From Nocardia asteroides (GTDB lineage Bacteria; Actinomycetota; Actinomycetes; Mycobacteriales; Mycobacteriaceae): a DNA stretch of 64,000 nt. Within the stretch, counting starts at the first letter, position 1. Each line of letters begins with the position of its first letter. Location of the stretch: positions 6,510,001-6,574,000 of the forward strand of contig NZ_CP089214.1 in the NCBI RefSeq assembly GCF_021183625.1, written 5' to 3'. The position numbers were made by a program, and so were the translations under genes. This document shows, piece after piece, positions 9,398 to 17,807 of the stretch. The notes under the pieces are model-generated. The model did not search any database and was not told where the DNA came from. It saw only the letters and a list, made by a program, of their open reading frames with translations.

Positions 9398-10354
9398 CTA
9401 CGGCTTGTTCCGGCCCGACCTGCTGAGCCGGAAGTCGGGCGGGAACCGGTCGTCGTTGTCCTTGACCGAGTTGTTCAGCCCGCCCTCGAAGGCGTTGTCC
9501 AGCATGAGGTCGTCCTCGTCGGCGGCGATGTGCCCGCCCATGGACTCGAAGAAGCCGCTGAGCAGGCTGCCCATGTACTCGCCCTGCTGCTGCTTCATGA
9601 TCTCGAAGAAGACCTTCTGCATGAAGACCGTGTCGGTGGGGCGGTTGCGCGAGCAGGCCAGCGCGTACTTGGCGGTCTCGGCCTCCAGTTCGGCGCGCGG
9701 GACCACCTTGTTCAGGAAGTTGCAGTCGTACATCTCGGCGGCGGAGAAGGCGCGGCCGGTGAAGACCATCTCCTGGAAGCGGCGCAGCCCCATGGTCTGC
9801 GCCCAGGTCCACATGCGCGGGCCCCAGCCGTAGTAGCGGAAGGAGGGGTGGCCGAAGAGCGCGTCGTCCGAGGAGATCACCAGGTCGGCGTCGGCGGCCT
9901 GGTAGAAGTGCCAGCCGTAGCAGTAGCCCTTGACCTCCAGGATGGAGATCTTCTTGAACTCCTGCAGGCTGCGGCAGCCCGCCGAGGCGTTGGCGTACCA
10001 CTGGCTCACCGAGGCGCCGTGCCGGAAGGAGCCGCGCGGCGGATACTTCACCTCGTCGGGGCCGATGCGGAACTCGGCCAGCCGCGGGCCCTGGTCCTCG
10101 GACTCCTGCATCGCCATGAACTCGGGCAGGTCGGCGCCGGTGCCGAGATCCCGGCCCTCGCCGCGCACCACCAGCACCTTGACCTCGTCGTCCACGCTGG
10201 CCCGGTGGATGAGGTCGGCGTAGCGGAGCCGGGCCGCCGCGGTCGGCGCGTTCAGCGCCTCCGGGCGGTCGAAGGTGATGGTGGCGATCCGGGTCTTCGG
10301 ATCCTTCTCGTAGCGGATGATCTCTTCCGCGGAGGGCTGGTCGGGTACGGACAT
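9398..10354 (-). CDS. Enoyl-CoA hydratase/isomerase family protein
   Basis: A 318-residue crotonase-fold protein. Recognisable segments are IATITFDRPEALNAPTAAARL, VLVVRGEGRDLGTGADL (first oxyanion-hole strand) and ILEVKGYCYGWHFYQAADADLVI followed by GHPSFRYYGWGP. It is about 50 residues longer than a minimal crotonase, with an extended C-terminus. The start at 10354 is preceded by GAAGGAG. It lies between the CoA-transferase and an M24-like gene in a minus-strand operon and probably hydrates or isomerises a CoA-thioester intermediate. The usual catalytic glutamates cannot be placed with confidence. Confidence 0.82.
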   Translation of the reverse strand: MSVPDQPSAEEIIRYEKDPKTRIATITFDRPEALNAPTAAARLRYADLIHRASVDDEVKVLVVRGEGRDLGTGADLPEFMAMQESEDQGPRLAEFRIGPDEVKYPPRGSFRHGASVSQWYANASAGCRSLQEFKKISILEVKGYCYGWHFYQAADADLVISSDDALFGHPSFRYYGWGPRMWTWAQTMGLRRFQEMVFTGRAFSAAEMYDCNFLNKVVPRAELEAETAKYALACSRNRPTDTVFMQKVFFEIMKQQQGEYMGSLLSGFFESMGGHIAADEDDLMLDNAFEGGLNNSVKDNDDRFPPDFRLSRSGRNKP

Positions 10355-10380
10355 GAACGGCTCCTTCGCCGAAGAGGTAG

Positions 10381-11493
10381 TCAGGGCGCGTCGGTGAGCA
10401 GTTCGGCTCCGTCGTCGGTGATCAGCACGGCGTCGCGGGTGAACACCGCGCCGACGCCCGACTCCCACACGTACCCGGTGAGCGCGAGCACCATGCCCGG
10501 CTCCAGCCGTTCAGCGGCAGCGGTGGCGGGCAGCTGCGGCGAGACCACCGGCGGGTCGAACCCCATCCCGAGCCCGCGCGCCACCGGCATCGGCGGCAGC
10601 GGCTCACCGGCCGCCTCGTACGCCGCGAGCAGCCCGCTCGAGGGCTCGCCTGCCCGGCTCGCCGCGAGCAGCCGCTCCCGCACCACCTCGCTGCGCCGGA
10701 ACAGCGCGGCCACCGCGGCATCGTCCCCGCCGGGCACCGCGACGGTCCGCCCGACCTCCCCGATGTACCCGTCACCGAGCACCCCGGCGGAGATCGCCAC
10801 GAGATCGCCGGGGCGCACGGTCCGGTCCGCGTCGGCGCGCCGCCACGGATGCTCGCGCGAGGTGACCCACACCGAATCCTGCTGGGCGGGCGTGCTGATC
10901 CCGCCGGCCGCCATCGCCTCCAGCAGCACGCCGGTCAGCGCCTGCTCGGTGCGCCCGGGCGCCAGCTCGGCGGCGGCCGCCGCGAGCCCGGCCTGCGCCA
11001 CCCGCAGCGCGCCGCGCAGCACGGTGACCTCCGGCTCGGTCTTGATCCGCCGGGCCGCCCGCATGGCCTGCTCGCCGTCGACGAACTCCGCGTTCGGGAA
11101 GGCCATCGGCAGCAGCTGCGCGAAGGTGGGGGAGAGGCAGTCGGTGCCGACCCGCGCCGCCGTCGAGGCGCCCGCGATGTCGCGGAGCACCGCCATGGTG
11201 TTCAGCGGATTCCAGACCAGCCCGTACAGGTGGTCGTGCGGAATGTCGTCCGGGATGCCCTCGTCCCAGGTGCTCAGCAGGTGCACCTCCCCGGTCTCCC
11301 TGATCACCGTCGCGACCGGGCCGAAGGGCCTGGTCCCGGCCACCCAGAGCTGCGGGGCGCCGGAGACGTAGCGGGCGTTGGCCTGCCTGCCGAGTACGAG
11401 GACGTCCAGGTCATGGGCTTGCATCTGTGCCAGTGCGCGATCGCGCCGCCCATGCCGCAGGGCGCGATCGTCCGGCAGGATCTCAGTTCCCAT
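10381..11493 (-). CDS. M24-family pseudoenzyme lacking metal ligands
   Basis: A 370-residue protein with the creatinase/prolidase N-domain and the pita-bread M24 domain. Aligned by eye to the neighbouring intact M24 protein, all five metal-binding positions are changed: first Asp to Ser235, second Asp to Glu246 (in GYIGEVGRTV), the His to Arg (VARGLGMGF), and the two Glu to Thr (LALTGYVW) and Arg (FTRDAVLIT). The fold signatures around these positions remain, so it looks like a folded but non-catalytic paralogue. It overlaps the intact M24 gene by 11 bp and may form a hetero-oligomer with that product. Confidence 0.8.
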   Translation of the reverse strand: MGTEILPDDRALRHGRRDRALAQMQAHDLDVLVLGRQANARYVSGAPQLWVAGTRPFGPVATVIRETGEVHLLSTWDEGIPDDIPHDHLYGLVWNPLNTMAVLRDIAGASTAARVGTDCLSPTFAQLLPMAFPNAEFVDGEQAMRAARRIKTEPEVTVLRGALRVAQAGLAAAAAELAPGRTEQALTGVLLEAMAAGGISTPAQQDSVWVTSREHPWRRADADRTVRPGDLVAISAGVLGDGYIGEVGRTVAVPGGDDAAVAALFRRSEVVRERLLAASRAGEPSSGLLAAYEAAGEPLPPMPVARGLGMGFDPPVVSPQLPATAAAERLEPGMVLALTGYVWESGVGAVFTRDAVLITDDGAELLTDAP

Positions 11494-12721
11494 AGGGGGC
11501 GTACGGGTAGTCGGTGAGAGGGGTCCACCCCTCCTCGGTGATCACGATGATCTCCTCGCTTCGGTATCCGCCGGTGCCGTCCTCCCAGACGACCGGCTCC
11601 AGCACCAGCACCATCCCCGGCTCGAAGACGAAGTTCTCGTCGTACTCCGCGCCGAGATCGGTGCCGATCATGGGCATCTCGGCCGCGCTGACCCCGATGC
11701 TGTGTCCCAGGTAGAAGTGCGGCAGCCAGGGTTTGGCGCCGCCGTTGGCGGCGATCGCCGCGCGGGCGAGGTCGGCCGCGGTGGCGCCCGCCTTCGTCAC
11801 GTCGAGCACGGCGGTCAGGATGGTCCGCCACTGGTCGAACTGCCGCTGCTGCGCGGCGTTCGGCTGCCCGCCGACCAGCCAGGTGCGGCCGAAGTCGGAG
11901 CAGTAGCCGCCGTAGGTGATGCTGACGTCGGTCCAGAGCACGTCGCCGGCCTCCAGCTCGCGCTCGGTGGTGAGCAGGGGGAGCGCCAGGTCGCCGTGGG
12001 TGGTCCAGACGCCGTCGGCCTTGGTGTCCGGCATGACCTGCCAGATGGCGTCGAGCATGTTCGCGGTGGCGCCGTACTCGAAGGCGCGGCGGACGAAGCC
12101 GGCCGAGAGGTCGATCTGCCGCCTGCCCGGCGCCAGCGCCGCCTGCACCTCGGTGACGGCCTTCTCGGTGATCCGGCACGCGGTGCGGATGCAGGAGATC
12201 TCGTCCGGGGTCTTGACCACCTTGGCGGGGCCGACCACCAGCGCCGCGTCCGACGGCGCGCCGCCGGGGAAGATCTGCTTGCCCGCGCGCAGCATGGCGC
12301 CGGTGTGCTCGTCCACCGCGACGCTCGACCCGGCCGGGATCAGCTCGGCCAGCAGCCGCGCGAAATTCTCCACGCCCTCGTCGAATTCGAGGTAGACCGG
12401 GCCGTGCAGGTGATCGGCGGGCAGGTCGCGCTCGGCGGAGGCGCCCTCGCGGAACGGCATGAACAGGTGCGGCCACGGGTCGTCGCGCAGCACCACCGCG
12501 ACCGGGCGCTCGACGTGCGAGAGCCCGGCGTCGCCGAGCGGCCAGTTGGCCCCGGTGGCGTAGACGACATTGCTGTTGTTCAGCAGCACCAGCGCGTCGA
12601 CGCCCTTGGCCGTCATGCTGGCGCGCAGCCTGGCCCCGGTCTCCCGCCGCATCCGGTCCCGGTCGGGGACGTCCGGGATCGGGAAGGTGACGCTGCCACG
12701 CCTGGTGGCGAAGGCGGTCAT
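11483..12721 (-). CDS. M24-family metallopeptidase/hydrolase (intact)
   Basis: A 412-residue M24 protein (aminopeptidase P/creatinase-like). The ligand set is complete: Asp in LWTDVSITYGG, Asp in YCSDFGRTW, His in YLGHSIGVS, Glu in LVLEPVVWE and Glu in YRSEEIIVI. The N-terminal creatinase domain is present (VDALVLLNNSNVVYATGANW). M24 members include Xaa-Pro peptidases but also creatinase- and ectoine-hydrolase-like C-N hydrolases. In an operon with an amidohydrolase and CoA enzymes, a small-molecule C-N hydrolase is as likely as a peptidase. The start overlaps the stop of the amidohydrolase gene (ATGA). Confidence 0.85.
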   Translation of the reverse strand: MTAFATRRGSVTFPIPDVPDRDRMRRETGARLRASMTAKGVDALVLLNNSNVVYATGANWPLGDAGLSHVERPVAVVLRDDPWPHLFMPFREGASAERDLPADHLHGPVYLEFDEGVENFARLLAELIPAGSSVAVDEHTGAMLRAGKQIFPGGAPSDAALVVGPAKVVKTPDEISCIRTACRITEKAVTEVQAALAPGRRQIDLSAGFVRRAFEYGATANMLDAIWQVMPDTKADGVWTTHGDLALPLLTTERELEAGDVLWTDVSITYGGYCSDFGRTWLVGGQPNAAQQRQFDQWRTILTAVLDVTKAGATAADLARAAIAANGGAKPWLPHFYLGHSIGVSAAEMPMIGTDLGAEYDENFVFEPGMVLVLEPVVWEDGTGGYRSEEIIVITEEGWTPLTDYPYAPYGN

Positions 12722-13893
12722 CCGGCCAGCCCGAGGAAGTCGAGGATGTTGCCGCTCACGATGCGCGCCGCGTCCTCCGGTCCGACCGCATCGACCACGG
12801 TGGCGATGGACTTCTCCGAGTAGCCGAAGGTGCTCTCGTTGTGCGGGTAGTCCGAGGACCACATGACGCGGTCGCGGCCGATCAGGTCGACCATCGAGAG
12901 CCCGAGCGGGTCGACCATGAACGAGGCCCGCATGTGGTTCTCCCAGTAGTAGCGGACCTCGTGCTCCACCGGCCGGTCCAGCATGTGCTGGAAGGAGGCG
13001 AGCATGTGCTCGGCGTCCTGGATCGCCGACGGCACCCAGTTGATGCCGCCCTCGAACCAGCCGATGCTCAGTCCGGGGTGCCGGTCGAGGATGCCGCTGA
13101 AGATGTACTTGGCGAACATTTCCCGGAACGGCGCGACGTTGTGCATCATGCCGACGGCGACGCTGTTCACCTCGCAGGGCGCCGAGAGCGGCGACTCGCC
13201 GATGTGGTGCGAGACCGGGACGCCGGACTCCTCGATCGCCTCCCAGACCGGCCGCATGGCGGTGGAGGCGTAGTCGATGACCTTGCCCTCCTCGTCCTTG
13301 CCCGCGGAGAGCGGGAGCAGGAAGGTGCGCAGGCCCAGGGACTTCAGCTCGGTCAGGGTGCGCCGCGCGCCCTCGCCGTCCCACCAGTTGATCAGCCCGA
13401 CGCCGTAGAAGCTGCCGTTCGACTGCTCCTGCAACTCGGCGATATAGGCGTTGTAGGTGCGGAAGCAGAGCTCGCGGATCGCCCGGTCCGGGTAGAAGAG
13501 CAGCGCGAGCAGGGCGTTCGGGAACGCGAGCTCCTTGGCGATGCCGTCGGCGCGCAGGTCCGAGATCCTGGCCTCCAGATTGCCGCTGCCCGACCCCTCC
13601 AGCGGGTCGTACTGCATCAGCACGTGGCTGAAATCGCCGGGCAGGAAGGACTTCCCCTTGCGGCCGAGCTGGAAGGCGCCGTCCTCGTACCAGACCCGCG
13701 GCGCCTTGTCCTTCAGCTCCTCCGGAAAGCGCTCGAAGAAGATGTCGTGCGCGAGCGAGATGTGGTTGTCCGCCGAGAACACCTCGGTGCCGACCGGCAG
13801 GCCCAACGCACCCGCCGCGTGCCCGCGGCGATCCTTCGGTGGCCCGAAGCCGCCGGGCGGATACAGCGAGACGCTGCTGGTGGGAACCGACAT
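12718..13893 (-). CDS. Amidohydrolase-family (ACMSD-like) metal-dependent hydrolase
   Basis: A 391-residue TIM-barrel hydrolase of the amidohydrolase-2 family. Metal-site motifs are visible: SADNHIS near the N-terminus, PVSHHIGESP in the middle and the late MWSSDYPHNEST with the conserved Asp. Members hydrolyse or decarboxylate ring acids and amides, and several take part in aromatic or terpenoid breakdown. It is the first gene of a five-gene minus-strand operon (amidohydrolase, M24, M24-like, enoyl-CoA hydratase, CoA-transferase) and is divergent from a TetR regulator with repeated operator-like sequences between them. Confidence 0.85.
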   Translation of the reverse strand: MSVPTSSVSLYPPGGFGPPKDRRGHAAGALGLPVGTEVFSADNHISLAHDIFFERFPEELKDKAPRVWYEDGAFQLGRKGKSFLPGDFSHVLMQYDPLEGSGSGNLEARISDLRADGIAKELAFPNALLALLFYPDRAIRELCFRTYNAYIAELQEQSNGSFYGVGLINWWDGEGARRTLTELKSLGLRTFLLPLSAGKDEEGKVIDYASTAMRPVWEAIEESGVPVSHHIGESPLSAPCEVNSVAVGMMHNVAPFREMFAKYIFSGILDRHPGLSIGWFEGGINWVPSAIQDAEHMLASFQHMLDRPVEHEVRYYWENHMRASFMVDPLGLSMVDLIGRDRVMWSSDYPHNESTFGYSEKSIATVVDAVGPEDAARIVSGNILDFLGLAG

Positions 13894-13929
13894 CGTGACC
13901 CTCCCATGGGTTCGAATCGTGGTGGGAAT

Positions 13930-14019
13930 GACGTTATCACAATCGGAGAGAATGGATTCCGGAGATTGCTGAAATTCGGGCTAGAATACGGCCCTGTACT
14001 GCGAGAATAACGTTATCAC
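13930..14019. promoter_or_regulatory. Candidate TetR operators between amidohydrolase operon and tetR
   Basis: The sequence ACGTTATCAC occurs twice in the 233-bp divergent gap, at 13931-13940 and 14010-14019. The second copy extends to the perfect palindrome ATAACGTTAT; the first is one mismatch from it. Such pairs usually mark binding sites of the adjacent TetR regulator, here placed to control both directions. The region between them includes a -10-like TAGAAT at 13982-13987. Confidence 0.6.
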
Positions 14020-14126
14020 TCGTTGTCGAGGGAACTGTTTGAAGACAACTTCCCCTGAGACCCTTGTCACACCGCCCAAACCAACCTACTGTGTGTTCAC
14101 TAGGTTTTGTCGGACAGGAACTCTTC

Positions 14127-14813
14127 GTGACTACTCCTCGCCCCTACGCCACCCTCCTCGCCAAAGGCGAGGACCGCAGGCAGCGGATTCTGGGTGTCGC
14201 CCAGCGGCTGCTCACCCGGAACGGGTGGCGCAGCACCAGCCTGGCCCAGATCGCCCGCGAAGCGGGGGTCACCCCGGCCGGGCTGCTGCACCACTTCACC
14301 TCCAAGGAGCAGTTGCTGCACGCCGTGCTCGACGCCCGCGACGCGGACGACGCGCGCGACGCCGACCTGACCAACGACCTGATCGCCGAGATCCGCCGGG
14401 TGCCGGATCGCATGGCCCGCTCCCCGGAGCTGGTCGGTACCTTCGTCGTCCTGCTCGTGGAGAACCTGCTGCCCGAGGCTCCGCTGCACGATCGGCTGCT
14501 CGACCGCTGGAAGGTGGCGGTCGACATCGTCGCCGAGACCATCCGGCACAACCAGGAGATCGGACGGTATCGGCCCGACCTCGACCCAGAACTCCGGGCT
14601 ATGGAAATCGTCGCCTTCATCAACGGAATGGAGATCTCATGGCTACTCGATCGTTCGATCCCGCTGACCGAAGTGTTCAGCGAGTACACCAGGTCACTGG
14701 CTCGCGACTTCGCTTCAAGTGGGGAACCATCCGCTACCGGCTCGATATCGTCGGGGCCGACGTCCTCGACGTCGTCCAGCACGCGGGCGGCTGGCTCTTC
14801 GACCGCGCCGTAG
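14127..14813 (+). CDS. TetR-family transcriptional regulator
   Basis: A TetR regulator of 228 residues from the GTG at 14127, which follows AGGAAC. The HTH reads ILGVAQRLLTRNGWRSTSLA then REAGVTPAGLLHHFTSKEQLLHAVL. The C-terminal ligand domain continues to EISWLLDRSIPLTEVFSEYTRSLARDF, which looks like a natural end. The frame then runs on for about 35 residues of Ser/Thr/Gly-rich sequence that coincides with the next gene in another frame, suggesting a lost stop codon. It probably represses the divergent amidohydrolase operon. Confidence 0.85.
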   Translation: MTTPRPYATLLAKGEDRRQRILGVAQRLLTRNGWRSTSLAQIAREAGVTPAGLLHHFTSKEQLLHAVLDARDADDARDADLTNDLIAEIRRVPDRMARSPELVGTFVVLLVENLLPEAPLHDRLLDRWKVAVDIVAETIRHNQEIGRYRPDLDPELRAMEIVAFINGMEISWLLDRSIPLTEVFSEYTRSLARDFASSGEPSATGSISSGPTSSTSSSTRAAGSSTAP

Positions 14814-15232
14814 CGGGCTGGGACGTCACCGTCCTGGTGGCCGAGCTCGGCGATGCCCGCCCGCTGCGGATCCTCGGCGCCGAGGTGCTGGAGCTGGAGT
14901 CGGTGCTGGCCACCCAGGGCAAGGGCAGGCAGCCGCACGCGCTCGCCATCGCCTCCGAGGTGCTGGCCAACGACACCAGGACGCACCGCGGGCTGGTCAA
15001 GGCGCTGGACGACGGCGGCATGGAGGTCGTGGTCTGGGGCGAGAGCTGGCCGACCCCGCCCGAGCACCGCATCGAGCCGGTGGTGCACCGGCTCAGCGTG
15101 GCCGCGCAGGCGTTCAAGGCGCAGGCGCTGGCCGCCGCCGGGGTTCCGGTCGTCCCCGGCGACGTCGAGGTCTTCCGCAGCGGGCTCTCCGCCTTCCCCC
15201 CGGTCGGCGCCGACCTCAGCCCCGTGGGCTGA
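14639..15232 (+). CDS. Conserved hypothetical protein
   Basis: A 197-residue soluble protein that I do not recognise. The well-formed part starts at LRFKWGTIRYRLDIVGADVLDVV, followed by a nucleotide-binding-like HAGGWLFDRAVAGWDVTVLV, a lysine-rich ATQGKGRQPHALAIASEVL and VWGESWPTPPEHRIEPVVHRLS. The first 30 codons overlap the tetR gene by 175 bp and read poorly as protein (MATRSFDPADRSVQRVHQVTG), so the true start may be later; no good alternative ATG or GTG is visible. It is followed by a strong terminator, so it ends the tetR transcription unit. Confidence 0.6.
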   Translation: MATRSFDPADRSVQRVHQVTGSRLRFKWGTIRYRLDIVGADVLDVVQHAGGWLFDRAVAGWDVTVLVAELGDARPLRILGAEVLELESVLATQGKGRQPHALAIASEVLANDTRTHRGLVKALDDGGMEVVVWGESWPTPPEHRIEPVVHRLSVAAQAFKAQALAAAGVPVVPGDVEVFRSGLSAFPPVGADLSPVG

Positions 15233-15258
15233 TTCCGGGCCACCCCTCCCTTCCGTCG

Positions 15259-15303
15259 CCACGGCGCGTGCGGGTTCTGTCTCCGAACCCGCACGCGCCG
15301 TGG
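15259..15303 (+). terminator. Strong intrinsic-type hairpin
   Basis: A perfect 19-bp inverted repeat (15259-15277 and 15285-15303) with a 7-nt loop TGTCTCC lies 26 bp after the stop of the 197-residue protein gene. It is followed by CGTTTTGG, a short T-run. It should end the tetR unit and insulate the aldehyde dehydrogenase/mce genes. Confidence 0.8.
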
Positions 15304-15405
15304 CGTTTTGGCGTCTCCGGCAAACTTTGAGTATTGAATTCTTGCCCTGAGTATGTAACCTTGTTCACAAGTGAGAATGCCATTTTCCACCGCGTCGGGA
15401 GAGAC

Positions 15406-16884
15406 ATGACCGTCGAAGCAACCACCGCCGCGCCGGCGCTGAACACCGACCGGCGGCTGCTGATCGACGGCGAGCTCGTCGGCGCCGAGCGGACCTACCC
15501 CACGAGCAACCCCGCCACCGGCGCGGTGCTCGGGCAGGCCCCGGACGCCGGGGTCGGCGAGGCCGAGCGGGCCATCCGCGCCGCGCGCCGTGCCTTCGAC
15601 GAGACCACCTGGGCCACCGACCCCGGCTTCCGGGCGGACTGCCTCGACCAGCTGTACCGCGCGCTCGTCGAGAACGTCGAGGAGCTGCGCGAACTCACCA
15701 TCGCGGAGGCGGGCGCGGCCCGGCTGCTCACCGAGCGGGCCCAGGTCGACGCGCCGCTGGAGATCGTGAAGCACTACGCCGAGCTGCTGCGCGGCTACTC
15801 GTTCCGCGAGGAGCTCGGTGAGCTGGAGTCGCGCGGCGCCAAGCACCGGCGCTGGGTGGAGAAGGAGGCGGCCGGTGTGGTCGCCGCGATCATCGCCTAC
15901 AACTACCCGAACCAGCTGGCGCTGGCGAAGCTCGCCCCCGCGCTGGCGGCGGGCTGCACCGTCGTGCTCAAGGCCGCCCCGGACACCCCACTGATCACCC
16001 TCGCCCTCGGTGAGCTGATCGCGAACCACACCGACATCCCGGCCGGCGTGGTCAACGTGCTGAGCAGCGACGACCCCGAGGTGGGGCCGCTGCTCACCAC
16101 GCACCCGGACGTCGACATGGTCACCTTCACCGGCTCCACCGCCACCGGTCGCCGGATCATGGCCGCCGCGAGCGAGACGGTGAAGAAGGTCTTCCTCGAG
16201 CTCGGCGGCAAGTCCGCCATGGTGCTGCTCGACGACGCCGATCCCGCGATGCCGGCGATGATGGCCGCCTTCATGATCTGTTCGCACGCGGGGCAGGGCT
16301 GTGCCATCACCACCCGGCTGGTGGTGCCGCGGGCGAAGCACGACGAGATCGTGGCTGCGGTCGCCCAGTCGATGGCGAACATCAAGCCCGGCGACCCGGC
16401 GCACCCGCACACCTACCTCGGCCCGCTGATCAGTGAGCGGCAGCGGGACAAGGTGCACGCCATGGTGCAGCGCGCCGTCGCGGCAGGCGCCACGCTGGTG
16501 ACCGGCGGCGAGAAGGTCGACCCCGGCTGGTTCTACACCCCGACGCTGCTCACGAACGTCGACCCGGACAGCGAGATCGCCCAGGAGGAGGTCTTCGGCC
16601 CGGTCCTCGTCGTGCTGCCGCACGACGGCGACGACGACGCGGTGCGGATCGCCAACAACTCCATCTACGGCCTGGCAGGCGCGGTGTACAGCGCCGACGA
16701 GGACCGGGCGGTCGCGGTCGCGCGCCGGATCCGGGCCGGCGCCTTCAGCGTGAACGGCGGGCTGTACTTCGCCCCGGACACGCCGTTCGGCGGGTTCAAG
16801 CAGTCCGGCATCGGGCGTGAGATGGGCACCGCCGGGCTGGAGGAGTTCCTGGAGAGCAAGACCTTCGCCACGGTGCTGCCGTGA
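15406..16884 (+). CDS. NAD(P)-dependent aldehyde dehydrogenase
   Basis: A 492-residue aldehyde dehydrogenase. The cofactor region reads AIIAYNYPNQLALAKLAPAL and VVLKAAPDTPL, the general-base Glu lies in FLELGGKSAMV, and the catalytic Cys in HAGQGCAITTR. The C-terminal EEVFGPVLVVL and PFGGFKQSGIGREMG motifs are present, so the enzyme should be active. The ATG at 15406 follows CGGGAGAG. It stands 112 bp before yrbEA in the same direction and may be co-transcribed with the import operon, oxidising an aldehyde intermediate of the imported substrate. The preceding gap carries CTTGT-TC-ACAAG at about 15359-15370, a possible operator. Confidence 0.88.
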   Translation: MTVEATTAAPALNTDRRLLIDGELVGAERTYPTSNPATGAVLGQAPDAGVGEAERAIRAARRAFDETTWATDPGFRADCLDQLYRALVENVEELRELTIAEAGAARLLTERAQVDAPLEIVKHYAELLRGYSFREELGELESRGAKHRRWVEKEAAGVVAAIIAYNYPNQLALAKLAPALAAGCTVVLKAAPDTPLITLALGELIANHTDIPAGVVNVLSSDDPEVGPLLTTHPDVDMVTFTGSTATGRRIMAAASETVKKVFLELGGKSAMVLLDDADPAMPAMMAAFMICSHAGQGCAITTRLVVPRAKHDEIVAAVAQSMANIKPGDPAHPHTYLGPLISERQRDKVHAMVQRAVAAGATLVTGGEKVDPGWFYTPTLLTNVDPDSEIAQEEVFGPVLVVLPHDGDDDAVRIANNSIYGLAGAVYSADEDRAVAVARRIRAGAFSVNGGLYFAPDTPFGGFKQSGIGREMGTAGLEEFLESKTFATVLP

Positions 16885-16996
16885 ACCCGGCGGGGAGCGC
16901 GGTGCACGGCGGGTGCCAAGGGTCCGCGCGCGGAGGCCGGGCCCAGTCCGCGCCGCCGGGAGCGCGGCGCCGGGCACGGCAACGATCGGCCCGCGG

Positions 16997-17794
16997 GTGA
17001 CGGCCGCGGCGCCGGGCCGGCTGCGCGCTGTCGTCCGGGCGGGCGCGCGGCCGATGCAGGCCGTCGGCGGCCTCTTCGCCATGTCCGCCGACGCGGTCCG
17101 GTTCCTGTTCAAGCGGCCGTTCCAGACCCGCGAGTTCCTGGAGCAGTCCTGGTTCATCGTGCGCGTCTCGCTGGTGCCGACGCTGCTGGTGGCGATCCCG
17201 TTCACCGTGCTGGTCAGCTTCACCATCAACATCCTGCTGCGCGAGCTCGGCGCCGCCGACCTGAGCGGCGCGGGCGCCGCCTTCGGCGCGGTCACCCAGG
17301 TGGGGCCGATGGTCACGGTGCTCATCGTGGCCGGGGCGGGCGCCACCGCCATGTGCGCCGACCTGGGCTCGCGCACCATCCGCGAGGAGATCGCGGCCAT
17401 GCAGGTGCTCGGCATCGACCCGGTGCAGCGCCTGGTGACGCCGCGCATGCTCGCCTCCGGGCTCGTCGCCTTCCTGCTCAACAACCTGGTCTGCATCATC
17501 GGCATCCTGGGCGGCTACGTCTTCTCGGTGTACGTGCAGGACGTGAACCCGGGCGCCTTCGCCGCCGGGCTCACCCTGCTCACCGGGATCGACGAGGTGA
17601 TCATCTCCTCGATCAAGGCGCTGCTCTTCGGGCTGGTGGCCGGGCTGGTCGCCTGCTACCGCGGGCTGGTCGTAACCGGCGGCGCGAAGGCGGTCGGCAA
17701 CGCGGTGAACGAGACGGTGGTCTACGCCTTCATGGCGCTGTTCGTGATCAATGTCGTTGCCACCGCGATCGGCATCCAGCTGACGGTCCGCTGA
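16997..17794 (+). CDS. yrbEA: YrbE-family permease A of an Mce transporter
   Basis: A 265-residue MlaE/YrbE permease, the first of the two membrane subunits of an Mce lipid or steroid importer. Hydrophobic segments and the family core are clear: FREFLEQSWFIVRVSLVPTL-like entry, AAFGAVTQVGPMVTVLIVAGAGATAMCADLGSRTIREEIAAMQVLGID, and the late GLVVTGGAKAVGNAVNETVV. The GTG start at 16997 gives the usual length of 1A-type YrbE proteins, but no strong ribosome-binding site is visible and ATG 17054 is possible. The next gene follows after 13 bp. Confidence 0.9.
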   Translation: MTAAAPGRLRAVVRAGARPMQAVGGLFAMSADAVRFLFKRPFQTREFLEQSWFIVRVSLVPTLLVAIPFTVLVSFTINILLRELGAADLSGAGAAFGAVTQVGPMVTVLIVAGAGATAMCADLGSRTIREEIAAMQVLGIDPVQRLVTPRMLASGLVAFLLNNLVCIIGILGGYVFSVYVQDVNPGAFAAGLTLLTGIDEVIISSIKALLFGLVAGLVACYRGLVVTGGAKAVGNAVNETVVYAFMALFVINVVATAIGIQLTVR

Positions 17795-17807
17795 GAGGAG
17801 GCCGGTC

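Noticed and set aside
13894..14126. KstR/KstR2 (cholesterol regulator) site in the tetR/amidohydrolase gap.
   Set aside because: The palindrome ATAACGTTAT does not fit the AAC/GTT arrangement or the CAAG/CTTG core that I recall for those regulators.
15334..15405. Upstream in-frame ATG for the aldehyde dehydrogenase, adding 24 residues.
   Set aside because: The extra residues are unlike the family N-terminus, and the ATG at 15406 has a better ribosome-binding site.
14734..17505. Very long minus-strand open frame opposite the aldehyde dehydrogenase and yrbEA.
   Set aside because: It is antisense to well-supported genes and is explained by high GC at third codon positions.
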